Below are positions 50,133 through 59,204 of a stretch of 64,000 nucleotides of DNA, piece after piece (the stretch's first letter is position 1; every line of letters starts with the position of its first letter). The notes below the pieces were generated by a model that was not told where the DNA came from, searched no databases, and saw only the letters and a list, made by a program, of their open reading frames with translations. Source of the stretch: Aquabacterium sp. GTDB lineage: Bacteria > Pseudomonadota > Gammaproteobacteria > Burkholderiales > Burkholderiaceae_C. The stretch lies in NCBI GenBank assembly GCA_029865965.1, contig JARXAJ010000298.1, positions 1 through 64,000 on the forward strand. The letters are read 5' to 3'. A program made the translations under genes and the position numbers.

Positions 50133-51505
50133 GCAGCCTCTACACCAGCGTCGCTTCGCGACTGATCTTTCCGCTGCATGAACGGCTCAAGGGGCACTCT
50201 TCGGTCGCCATCCGTCAAGGGATGGAGCAGACGCAGTGGTGGCCGCGCGAGCGCCTGCAAGCTCTGCAGCTCGATCGGCTGAAGGCCTTGCTGCAGCACG
50301 TCGGTGCACACGTGCCCTACTACCGCCAGCTGTTCCGGAAGATCGACTTTGACCCGGGCAGCCTGGGCCGGCTGGAAGACCTGCAGCGCCTGCCGCTGCT
50401 GGGCAAGCCCGAGATTCGCGCCAACCTTGAAGCCATGAAGCACGAACAGGCGCGTGACCTGTCGCGCTTCAACACCGGTGGGTCTTCGGGTGAACCGCTG
50501 ATCTTCTTCATCGGCAAGGAGCGGGTCAGCCACGATGTCGCTGCGAAGTGGCGTGCCACGCGCTGGTGGGATGTCGATATCGGCGATTCTGAACTGGTGG
50601 TCTGGGGCTCGCCCATCGAACTTGGCGCGCAAGACCGTGTGCGGCGCTGGCGCGACAAGCTGTTGCGTACCGAGTTGTTGCCGGCGTTCGAAATGAATGA
50701 GGCCAAGCTCGACAGCTTTGTCGCAACCATTCGCAACCGCCGGCCGCAGATGCTGTTTGGTTACCCTTCCGCCTTGAGCCACATTGCCCGCCACGCGCAG
50801 AGTCGGGGCGTCGCCATGGACGATCTCGGCATCCGCACAGCGTTCGTCACCTCCGAGCGTCTGTACGACGACCAGCGCGCGTTCATCGCGCGCGTGTTCG
50901 GCTGCCATGTCGCCAATGGCTACGGTGGACGAGATGCCGGCTTCATCGCCCATGAATGCCCCAGTGGCGGCATGCACATCACGGCCGAAGACATCATCGT
51001 CGAGTTGCTGGACCCGGGCGGCCAGCCGGTGCCCATGGGTGCTGCCGGTGAGATCGTCATCACCCACCTGGCGACGCGTGATTTCCCGTTCATCCGCTAC
51101 CGCACCGGTGATGTCGCGGTGATGGATGCAGCCGCTTGCGCCTGTGGCCGTGGCCTGCCGATGCTCAAGGAGATCCAGGGCCGCACCACCGACTTCGTCG
51201 TGGCCGCAGACGGCACCGTGATGCATGGCCTCGCGCTGGTCTACATCCTGCGGGATCTGGCCGGCGTCCAGGCTTTCAAGATCGTTCAGGAAACGCTGCA
51301 CCACACGCATGTTCAGTTGGTGACGAGCACCGATTTTCATGGGGATTCAGCAGGTCAGATCATTGCCGGATTCAGGCGCCGCCTTGGCGCCGATGTCAGG
51401 GTCACGCTGGAGCAGGTCGCGGCCATTGCGCCAGAGCGTTCAGGCAAGTTCCGCTACGTGATCAGCCGCGTCACGGAGTCTGCCGTCCCGGTGCAGCATG
51501 CGTGA
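50129..51505 (+). CDS. Phenylacetate-CoA ligase/CapK-like adenylate-forming protein
   Basis: 'NTGGSSGEPLIFFIGKER', 'VANGYGGRDAGFIAHECPSGGMHITAEDIIVELLD', 'RYRTGDVAVMD'; TTG start. Confidence 0.8.
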   Translation: MSSLYTSVASRLIFPLHERLKGHSSVAIRQGMEQTQWWPRERLQALQLDRLKALLQHVGAHVPYYRQLFRKIDFDPGSLGRLEDLQRLPLLGKPEIRANLEAMKHEQARDLSRFNTGGSSGEPLIFFIGKERVSHDVAAKWRATRWWDVDIGDSELVVWGSPIELGAQDRVRRWRDKLLRTELLPAFEMNEAKLDSFVATIRNRRPQMLFGYPSALSHIARHAQSRGVAMDDLGIRTAFVTSERLYDDQRAFIARVFGCHVANGYGGRDAGFIAHECPSGGMHITAEDIIVELLDPGGQPVPMGAAGEIVITHLATRDFPFIRYRTGDVAVMDAAACACGRGLPMLKEIQGRTTDFVVAADGTVMHGLALVYILRDLAGVQAFKIVQETLHHTHVQLVTSTDFHGDSAGQIIAGFRRRLGADVRVTLEQVAAIAPERSGKFRYVISRVTESAVPVQHA

Positions 51506-52808
51506 CATCCTGGTCGTCGGCATCGTGCTGATCGGGGCGCTCGTGGCATTGCGGCGCCCCTGGATCGGCGTGCTGCTGTGGACATGGCTGTCGCTGATGA
51601 ATCCGCACCGGTACACCTATGGTTTCGCCTACGACTTTCCGGTGGCGGCGATCGCTGCTGCCAGCGTGCTGGTCGGCATCCTCATGACAACGAGCAGGGT
51701 CTCACCGTTCAAGTACGGCGGGCCGTCGATCTGGCTCGGAGTGTTCATGGTGTGGATCACCCTGTCCTGGCGCCTGGGTCTTGACCCACAGGGCGACTAC
51801 GAACAGTGGGACAAGGTCATGAAGATCCTGTTGATGGTCCTGGTGGCGGTCATGGTCGTGCGATCAAAAGAACAGATCATTGCGGTCACGTGGGTCGTGA
51901 CCGGGTCGCTGGCGCTGCTTGGCATCAAGGGCGGCATCTTCACCATCGCCAATGGCGGCAACTATCGTGTCTGGGGTCCCTCGGGCAGCTTCATCGAGGA
52001 GAACAACGCCATGGCGCTGGCGTTGGTCATGACGATTCCGCTGTTGCGGTTTTTCCACATGCAGGTCCAGAACAAGCTCGGTTCCAGATTGCTGTTGCTG
52101 TCCATGGTGCTGCTGGCGGCTTCTGCTTTGGGATCGCACTCGCGGGGGGGGCTGGTTGCGATCGCCGCCATGACCGTGTTGATGTGGGTGCGCGGTGGTT
52201 GCCGGTTGTCGACCGGCCTGTTGCTCGGCATTGTCGGCATCGGCCTGGTGGCATTCATGCCAGAACACTGGACGGCGCGCATGTCCACCATCGAAGAGTA
52301 CGACACCGACGACTCCTCGATGGGTCGAATCGCCGCGTGGTGGACTGCGTGGAACGCGGCATTCAGTCATCCTTTCGGCGTCGGGTTCAATGCGGCAAGG
52401 CCAGACTTGTTCCTGACCTTCTCTCCCTATCAGTTGCAATATGGAACGCCTGTGGCGCACAGCATCTATTTCCAGATTCTTGGCCACCACGGGTTCATCG
52501 GCCTGTTCATCTGGCTGGGGATGTGGGTGTCCACATGGCGCATTGCCACTGCAATCCGACGGGCATCCACCGCACAGCCTGAGCTGAAGTGGTGTGGCGA
52601 CCTCGCCGCCATGCTGCAGGTGTCCATGTTCGGTTACTTCGTCGGTGGCGCGTTTCTCAACCTCGCGTACTTCGATCTGCCCTACAACTCCTTGGTGATC
52701 CTGGTACTGGTCTGGGCCTGGATCAAGCGCAAGGCTTGGCTCACGGAGCCGACACCGGTGCGGCCGTTCTGGTTGCGGGTCCCCGGGCTGCAAGGCCTGG
52801 CGCGGTGA
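51498..52808 (+). CDS. Putative O-glycosylation/O-antigen ligase, exosortase A system-associated (TIGR03097-like)
   Basis: Polytopic, 'RRPWIGVLLWTWLSLMNPHRYTYGFAYDFPVAAIAA', Wzy_C-like 'ASALGSHSRGGLVAIAA'. Confidence 0.85.
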   Translation: MRDILVVGIVLIGALVALRRPWIGVLLWTWLSLMNPHRYTYGFAYDFPVAAIAAASVLVGILMTTSRVSPFKYGGPSIWLGVFMVWITLSWRLGLDPQGDYEQWDKVMKILLMVLVAVMVVRSKEQIIAVTWVVTGSLALLGIKGGIFTIANGGNYRVWGPSGSFIEENNAMALALVMTIPLLRFFHMQVQNKLGSRLLLLSMVLLAASALGSHSRGGLVAIAAMTVLMWVRGGCRLSTGLLLGIVGIGLVAFMPEHWTARMSTIEEYDTDDSSMGRIAAWWTAWNAAFSHPFGVGFNAARPDLFLTFSPYQLQYGTPVAHSIYFQILGHHGFIGLFIWLGMWVSTWRIATAIRRASTAQPELKWCGDLAAMLQVSMFGYFVGGAFLNLAYFDLPYNSLVILVLVWAWIKRKAWLTEPTPVRPFWLRVPGLQGLAR

Positions 52809-53785
52809 ACCGCCTGCTGCGGCTGGCATTCGGCTTGGCAAGCGGGCATGCCACGGATCGCCGTCTGTCGGTCCTGAACTTCCATCGTGTGTCGGCAGAG
52901 CCTGACCCGCTGTTTCCTGGCGAGATGTATGCCGAACGGTTCGATCGCCTGTGCGCGATGTTGAAGCACTGCGCGCACGTGATGCCACTCGATACCGCCG
53001 TTGCAGCCCTGCGCGACCAGCGACTGCCAGCGCGTGCGCTCGCCATCACCTTTGACGACGGTTACGCCGACAACCATGACCAGGCATTGCCTGTTCTGCG
53101 TCGACATGGGCTGACAGCCACATTCTTCGTTGCCACCGGGTTCATGGGCGGGGGCTGCATGTGGAACGACCGCATCATCGAGTCTGTGCGCCGATGCAAG
53201 TCCGCCGAACTCGACCTGCGCCCGCAGGGGCTGGGGTTGCACCGGATGGGCGATATCGACAGCCAGCGTCGGGCGATCGAATCCTTGATTGCAGCGATCA
53301 AGTACCGGCAACCAGCCGAACGACTCGAACGATGTGATGCCATCGCCGCCGCTGCTGGCGTCACCATGCCGACCGATCTGATGATGACGTGGGAACAAGT
53401 TCGGGCGTTGCATGCTTCGGGCATGCAAATCGGCGCGCACACGGTCGATCACCCGATCCTGGCCGAACTGGATGCCGCCGAGGCGGCCTATCAAATCGCG
53501 CAGAGCAGGCAGACTCTGCAAGCCATGCTGGGTGCGCCGGTGACGCTGTTCGCCTATCCGAACGGCCGGCTTGGCCAGGATGTCAGTCCACGTACGGTGG
53601 ATGTGCTGCGCCCGCTTGGTTTTGACGCCGCAGTCACCACTGAGCCAGGAGCGGCAGATGGCCAAACGGACCTTCTGCTCATCCCCCGGTTTACCCCCTG
53701 GGATGCGGATCCCCGACGTTTCATGTTGCGCCTGGTGCACAACCTCTTGCGCAGCAGGTTTGCGGGGTCAGTCAACTCACGCTGA
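52805..53785 (+). CDS. Polysaccharide deacetylase family protein
   Basis: 'LSVLNFHRVSAEPDPLFPGEM', 'LAITFDDGYADNHDQALPVLRRHGLTATFFVATGFM'; GTG start. Confidence 0.85.
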   Translation: MNRLLRLAFGLASGHATDRRLSVLNFHRVSAEPDPLFPGEMYAERFDRLCAMLKHCAHVMPLDTAVAALRDQRLPARALAITFDDGYADNHDQALPVLRRHGLTATFFVATGFMGGGCMWNDRIIESVRRCKSAELDLRPQGLGLHRMGDIDSQRRAIESLIAAIKYRQPAERLERCDAIAAAAGVTMPTDLMMTWEQVRALHASGMQIGAHTVDHPILAELDAAEAAYQIAQSRQTLQAMLGAPVTLFAYPNGRLGQDVSPRTVDVLRPLGFDAAVTTEPGAADGQTDLLLIPRFTPWDADPRRFMLRLVHNLLRSRFAGSVNSR

Positions 53786-53860
53786 CCGACTCGGGCCCAG
53801 TCAACTTTCCGGCCAAGTGCGGCGGAGCGCTCACCAGCGCCTCGCAACGGCCCGAAGACA

Positions 53861-55318
53861 TCAGGCCCGTGTGCGACGATTCCTGATGGAAACGACAAAG
53901 CCCAACCCCAGGACCAGAAGCAGGCCAGCCGCCGGCTCGGGTACCGGATTGGTGATGTCAGCCACTTTGAACATCCAGGCAGGCGCGTCCCCGGTGCCCG
54001 GACCGAACCCACTGCCCAACAGCGGAAAATAGGTCTCCAAGGCGACGAATGCATTCAGTTCTGCAACATAGTCCCACTTGCCAAGAACGCCGCCATTGTT
54101 GGGCTGGGTTGCCCTCGGCTGCGCGTCAGTGGTGCTGCCAATGACATCGACCACCCAGGTGGTTTCGAGATTGCCACCCATGTCGAAGGTCGCCTGGGTA
54201 CGGTAAACCGTCCCACCATCCTTTTGGTTCCACAGGAAGATGGATCCATCTTCGGTGTTGGCGTCCATGCCGTAGAACTTGCTCATCACGAACGGCGTGC
54301 CATCGGCAAACACGAGCCGGACGGCCACATCACCGTTTGCGCCCGGTGCTGCAGCATTGTTGTTGGCAAGATTCCAGACCGACAGGTCGGAACCGCGGGC
54401 AGCGCCACTACCGTCAATGACGGTGGCGAGGTACAAGCCGTTCAGCGGATCGACGGTTGCCGTGTGTTGGAAGGTGAAGTTTCCACTGGTCATCGACCCG
54501 ACGACTTGCCAGGTGTCGGTTTCGCCAGCAGACAGCTTGCCCAGTTCATACCGGTACAGGGAGACGAAGCCGCCCGCATTCGGGCTGCTGATGTAGACGA
54601 CATCCTTGCCGTTCTCGCTGCGGTATCCAGTGGCGGAGTCCACATAGCTTGCGGGTTGCGGCCCAGAACCGGTGTTGAACCGGTTGGACCACATGTTGCC
54701 GCCCGCAGCTGTTGGCGAATAGCCGGAGCCTGTCGTCCCACCCACCAGATTGGGATTTGCTTTCATGGGGTCCCACAGCCAAGGCCCCGTGCGGCCGGCG
54801 GCGCTTTGCATGTTGGCGCCACTGTTGTAGGCCGCTCCTCCGAAAGTGATGAACCTGTCATTGATCGGCAGGTAGAGGTTGTTGTCGTAGGTGTGCGCCG
54901 CCTGCGGGGCTGCGCCATCGACAACGAACAAGGTGCCCGGCGCGATACGGCTTGGCAGCGAGCCGCGGCTCCATCGGCCGGTCTCTCCATCCAGGACATA
55001 CAACTCGTTGCCGGCGTAGTTGGCATGGCCCCCGCCATAGATCAGCAGGTCACCCCGCTTGCTGTCCCAGGCGGCAGAACTCCAGGCCGAGACCACCGCG
55101 CCAGGAGGACCATCGGGCCGCAAGGGGCCGGTGGGCAAGAAGGCGTCTGAGAAGGTGTTGGTGTTGACCTTTGTCCAGCCGTACACGGGCGTTGCATCCA
55201 GCAACGACGTGAGGCGACTGAGTTCGGTTGCCTGGCTCGATGCCCCAACGGTGAGGGCGGCGAGCATGGCCCATGCCCGAATCGAAGTGCTACGCAGTGC
55301 GTGAGTCGGTTTGATCAT
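53861..55318 (-). CDS. PEP-CTERM sorting domain-containing secreted protein with kelch/beta-propeller-like repeats
   Basis: Signal peptide MIKPTHALRSTSIRAWAMLAALTVGASSQA; C-terminal 'VPEPAAGLLLVLGLGFVVSIRNRRTRA'; 'RGDLLIYGGGHANYAGNELYVLDGETGRW' kelch-like. ATG 55318 chosen (AAAGG ~10 nt upstream); the long upstream ORF extension is not supported. Confidence 0.85.
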   Translation of the reverse strand: MIKPTHALRSTSIRAWAMLAALTVGASSQATELSRLTSLLDATPVYGWTKVNTNTFSDAFLPTGPLRPDGPPGAVVSAWSSAAWDSKRGDLLIYGGGHANYAGNELYVLDGETGRWSRGSLPSRIAPGTLFVVDGAAPQAAHTYDNNLYLPINDRFITFGGAAYNSGANMQSAAGRTGPWLWDPMKANPNLVGGTTGSGYSPTAAGGNMWSNRFNTGSGPQPASYVDSATGYRSENGKDVVYISSPNAGGFVSLYRYELGKLSAGETDTWQVVGSMTSGNFTFQHTATVDPLNGLYLATVIDGSGAARGSDLSVWNLANNNAAAPGANGDVAVRLVFADGTPFVMSKFYGMDANTEDGSIFLWNQKDGGTVYRTQATFDMGGNLETTWVVDVIGSTTDAQPRATQPNNGGVLGKWDYVAELNAFVALETYFPLLGSGFGPGTGDAPAWMFKVADITNPVPEPAAGLLLVLGLGFVVSIRNRRTRA

Positions 55319-55354
55319 GGTTGTCATGCCTTTCATTGCTTCGAATCTTACTGA

Positions 55355-55370
55355 AGCTCGCCGCTGTCCA
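55355..55370 (-). promoter_or_regulatory. Weak sigma-54-like promoter candidate
   Basis: Reverse strand TGGACAGCGGCGAGCT: GG-N10-GC, but -12 element GAGCT is poor. Confidence 0.25.
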
Positions 55371-55422
55371 GGAGCCATCAAGTGGCCCCTGACCAAGGGG
55401 GTGACATGAAACAAAGTAGGCG

Positions 55423-57084
55423 TTACCAGCGCGTATCGGGTGCGTGGTGTTGAAGCCACTGCTCCAGCATCATCAGAATCCAGATCATTTCTCCGTAATA
55501 ACCTGGGTGTGCGTGCACATGCTGCCGGGTTAGCGCAGTGATGAAATCTGGTTGCACGATGCCCCGCTGCGCCAGGCTGTTCAAGGCATCGACCGACATC
55601 GCCTGCAGTGCCGGGTGCTGGATGGCCCAGACACCAAACGGCAGCCCGAAGCCGTGTTTGCTCTTGGTCAGAATCGCATCGGGCAGGAAGCCGCGCAAGG
55701 CCTCCTTGAAGAACCACCGCAGTTTCTGGCCGCGCAGCTTCAGCCCGGGCGCAAGCCGCAGCGAAAAGTTGAGCAGGTCCGTGTCCAGCAGCGGGAAGCC
55801 GACGGCCACCTGGGCCAGTTCGGCGCTCATGACCACCTTGGGCAGATCGCTGTCCGCCAGCGTGAACCGCCAGTCGAACGCCAGGGTGCGATTGAGCTCG
55901 CTGCCCGTGTCTGCAAGATCCCAGACCGATTTCTGCAATCGCACCGGCGCGCCAATGTCGATCTGTGCCAGGAAGCCCGGCGTCAACACATCGTGCGTGC
56001 CCAGCCTGAGCAACAGGTTGTACATGTTCAAGCGCTCGGGCATCGGCACGCGCGCCTGCTGCGCATAGCTGGCCACCTTGCGCAGCAAAGGCAGGCGGCC
56101 GGCACGGCTGTCGAGCAACGGTTCCAGCATTTGGTGGCGCAACGGCCCCGGCAGCAACTGGTAGGCCCCGAAAAGGCGTTGCTTCGCATAGCGCGCATTG
56201 CCGCCGAAGAGCTCATCGCCACCATCGCCTGCCAGCAGTTTGGCAACACCGTCTTGCTGCGCGCGTTGCGCGCAGAGAAAGGCAGGCAGTGCCGACGAGT
56301 TGCCGAATGGCTGGTCGAAGTGGGCAGCCACTGTGGGGATGCTGCGCACCAGATCGTCGGGCGTCACGTAGTAGGCGCGGTGGTCGGCACCAAAGGCTTT
56401 GGCAGCGATGCGGGCATACGCCATCTCGTCATAGCCCTGCGCCTCGAAACCGATTGAATACGCCTGTGCCCCTCGGCCGGTGATGCGCTGCACCATGCCC
56501 GCGATGGTGGAGCTGTCGGTGCCGCCGCTGAGGTAACAGGCCGGGGGAGAGGCACCCAGTTGCCGCGCAACGCCCTGCTGCACCAGGGCCATGAACTCGT
56601 CCTTCAGTGCCTGCAGTGGTTCTTCGCGGTGATCAGCGAAGCGCGGCACCCAGTAAGGTGCCACCTCGGCGCGACCGTCCTGAAACTGCAGCCAGTGGCC
56701 AGCCGGCAGGCGATGGATGCCGGCAAACACGGTGTCGGGCGCCGGAATGGCATGGAAGAACAGGTAGTCATACACCGCCTGCGCGGCCACCGGCGTCTGG
56801 GCGTCAGCCAGCGTGTCGGCGCGCGGTGCATGGCGCAGCTGACCGTCCTGCAGGCGCCAGCACAGGTTGTGGCGGGCAAAGCGGTCGACGGCGAGCAGCA
56901 CCCGGCCGTCCTCGGCAGTCCAGGCCACTGCCCACATGCCACCGATTTGGGCCAATGCTTCAGCCGGGCGCCCTGCAAGTGCGGCGCGCCAGGCCACTGC
57001 CGCACCGCCATCACGCGCCAGCGCAGCCCAGGGCGTTGCGCCGAAGTCCGGGTCGCCCCAGCACTGCAGATCTTCGTCGGTCAT
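55423..57084 (-). CDS. Asparagine synthetase-like protein lacking the N-terminal glutaminase Cys
   Basis: 'CYLSGGTDSSTIAGMVQ' PPi-loop and 'LLAGDGGDELFGGNARY'; N-terminus MTDEDLQCWGDPDFG... has no Met-Cys start. Confidence 0.8.
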   Translation of the reverse strand: MTDEDLQCWGDPDFGATPWAALARDGGAAVAWRAALAGRPAEALAQIGGMWAVAWTAEDGRVLLAVDRFARHNLCWRLQDGQLRHAPRADTLADAQTPVAAQAVYDYLFFHAIPAPDTVFAGIHRLPAGHWLQFQDGRAEVAPYWVPRFADHREEPLQALKDEFMALVQQGVARQLGASPPACYLSGGTDSSTIAGMVQRITGRGAQAYSIGFEAQGYDEMAYARIAAKAFGADHRAYYVTPDDLVRSIPTVAAHFDQPFGNSSALPAFLCAQRAQQDGVAKLLAGDGGDELFGGNARYAKQRLFGAYQLLPGPLRHQMLEPLLDSRAGRLPLLRKVASYAQQARVPMPERLNMYNLLLRLGTHDVLTPGFLAQIDIGAPVRLQKSVWDLADTGSELNRTLAFDWRFTLADSDLPKVVMSAELAQVAVGFPLLDTDLLNFSLRLAPGLKLRGQKLRWFFKEALRGFLPDAILTKSKHGFGLPFGVWAIQHPALQAMSVDALNSLAQRGIVQPDFITALTRQHVHAHPGYYGEMIWILMMLEQWLQHHAPDTRW

Positions 57085-57088
57085 GGTG

Positions 57089-58291
57089 TCAGTTGGATTC
57101 GGCACGGCCACGCACGCGGTCGTTCAGCCGTCGCTTCAGGTTGCGCAGCCGGGCGCGCCATTGATCGGATGCAGTCCACTGCGGGACTTGCGGGGGCATG
57201 TGTGCCAGGCGGCTGTAGAGCTCGACATAGCGTTCATATAGTGTCGATTGGTCGAAGCCCCGCTCGACCACCTGTCGGCCGCGGCGGCCCGTTGCAGCCA
57301 ACGATTCCGGGCTGTGCTGGCGGATGGCCGCCACCAGGGCCGCAGGCACGCGCATGTCGACATAGATGCCGCCGTCAGCGACGATGCTGCGTTGGTTCGG
57401 GTGGGTGGTACAGAACACCGGCAGCGCCATGGCCATGGCTTCCAGGTAGACGATGCCGAAAGTCTCGAACATGGAGCCAAGCACAAACGCTTCGGCTGCC
57501 GCATAGTACTGGGGCAGGTCAGGGTGCAGCGCGCGGTGAAAGCTGACCCGGTCGCCCAGGCGGGCACGGCCCAGGGCGCGGATCTCGTCTGCCTCCGGGG
57601 ACTCTTGGCCGACGATCATCAAGTGCCACTCCGGCAACGCGGCAAAGGCCTCGATGACATGGTCCATGCGCTTGTGGTGGCGGCAGATGGTGCCCACGCT
57701 GATGGCCACCCGCCGGCCCGGGGCGATGCCCAGACGCTCGCGGGGCAGGGGGGCGGCATCGGGTCGGAACAGCGTCAGATCGACGCCATGCGGAATCACG
57801 ACCGCCTTGTTGCGTGCTGAAAAGCGTGCGTTGTAGGGTGTGTGCTCCTGCACCGCGTCACATGGTGGCAGCTCGTGGTCCGGAATGGCGCCGCCATTCG
57901 AGAACAGCAGGCGCGGCGGCCGTGCAAACAGGTGGCGCTCGCGGTGCAGCACAGTGCAGACCTCGCGCTCCAGGCAGTGCACGACATCGTAGCCACCGGC
58001 CATCAACGGCGCCAGCGCGGCATAGGCGAAGGTCTCGCTTTCGATGCGATGGCGCTCCTGGTCGGCCACGCTGGCGGCCCACTTCGGATTGGCCTTCGGA
58101 TGAACGCGCGCCAGCAATGGAGAATCCCGTGGGATGTTGGGGATGACCAGTTCCCCGGGGCTGCTCTCGCCGCCGCCCTTGAACAGCGTCAGGTCGATCC
58201 GGTCGGCCAGCATCTGCACCAGCTGCCGGGCAAAGGTCTCGTGTCCACGCAGAACATGGCCCAGGCCCGAGCACAGCAGGGCGACCTTCAT
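57089..58291 (-). CDS. Glycosyltransferase family 4
   Basis: 'MKVALLCSGLGHVLRGHETFARQLVQML', 'AISVGTICRHHKRMDHVIEAFAAL', 'GSMFETFGIVYLEAMAMALPVFCTTH'. Confidence 0.85.
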   Translation of the reverse strand: MKVALLCSGLGHVLRGHETFARQLVQMLADRIDLTLFKGGGESSPGELVIPNIPRDSPLLARVHPKANPKWAASVADQERHRIESETFAYAALAPLMAGGYDVVHCLEREVCTVLHRERHLFARPPRLLFSNGGAIPDHELPPCDAVQEHTPYNARFSARNKAVVIPHGVDLTLFRPDAAPLPRERLGIAPGRRVAISVGTICRHHKRMDHVIEAFAALPEWHLMIVGQESPEADEIRALGRARLGDRVSFHRALHPDLPQYYAAAEAFVLGSMFETFGIVYLEAMAMALPVFCTTHPNQRSIVADGGIYVDMRVPAALVAAIRQHSPESLAATGRRGRQVVERGFDQSTLYERYVELYSRLAHMPPQVPQWTASDQWRARLRNLKRRLNDRVRGRAESN

Positions 58292-59190
58292 GACGGGCGG
58301 CGCCTGGCCTGGACCAGGCGCTCCAGCCGTTCGCTCAGCATGTCGGTGTTCGCGCTGACCAGGGCGTCGTTGCTGAGCGTCGGCGCCTGCCGGCTTGCGG
58401 CGTCCAGGGCCACGAGCGCACGTTGTACCTCGGCCGCAGAGCTTGGCGGCGGCGGCGGGGGGGTCCAGCCCGTACCTGCACCGAGTTGCATCAAGCCCCG
58501 CTTGACCGCCTGCTTGCCGCGCTGCAACCAGTCGCCTTCGGCCCCGTACAGCGTGGGCAGGGTGATGGGCTGGTAAGTCAGGCCGACTGTTGCCAGCCAG
58601 TCTTGCCACTTGGCGGCCAGCACGTCGCTGTTGCAGCGGATGGGCAGCCAGGGCAGGCGCAAGCTGTCGGCGACGATGGCGCCATGCATGGCCTCGCACA
58701 GCACCATGCGGCACCCGGCCATCTCGGCCAGGGTGCGTTCGACCGGCCAGCGGGTGCTGATGAACCGCAAGCCGACCTGGCTGCACAACGGCGTCCAGTC
58801 GTGGCTCTCCATGGTCTGGCCAGTCGGCAAAAAGCCCACCGGCCCGTCTGGATCGCCCCCGCGCCATGGCACGACGCGGCGCAGCAGCAAGGCGCCGTCG
58901 CTGACCGCCCGGTCGGCGGGGATGCCCAGCGCCTGCGCGGTGTGCGGGCCACGCACGGCATGGATGGTCCACCGCGCATCGACCACCGGCTTCTCGCCAT
59001 AGCCATAGCCGCTGGCGAACACGTGCTTGTGCGGTGCACTGGGCAGGCGGTGGTTCAGCAGGGTGCCGATGCCGACGAAGATCTCGCCCTCATCGTCGTC
59101 GAACAGCGTGGGTGCCAGACGGGGCCACAACCACGGATTCAGATCGTCGCCGAAATTGCCTTGCGGGTCCTGGAAGTAAAAGAGCTTCAT
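58288..59190 (-). CDS. Polysaccharide pyruvyl transferase family protein
   Basis: 'MKLFYFQDPQGNFGDDLNPWLWPRLAP', 'ASGYGYGEKPVV', 'VLCEAMHGAIVADSLRLPWLPI'. Confidence 0.85.
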   Translation of the reverse strand: MKLFYFQDPQGNFGDDLNPWLWPRLAPTLFDDDEGEIFVGIGTLLNHRLPSAPHKHVFASGYGYGEKPVVDARWTIHAVRGPHTAQALGIPADRAVSDGALLLRRVVPWRGGDPDGPVGFLPTGQTMESHDWTPLCSQVGLRFISTRWPVERTLAEMAGCRMVLCEAMHGAIVADSLRLPWLPIRCNSDVLAAKWQDWLATVGLTYQPITLPTLYGAEGDWLQRGKQAVKRGLMQLGAGTGWTPPPPPPSSAAEVQRALVALDAASRQAPTLSNDALVSANTDMLSERLERLVQARRRPS

Positions 59191-59204
59191 GAGGTGTCGG
59201 GTCT

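Noticed and set aside
55319-55717. 133-aa N-terminal extension of the kelch-like PEP-CTERM ORF
   Set aside because: Would place the signal peptide internally and overlaps the asparagine synthetase gene; ATG at 55318 gives a standard signal peptide.
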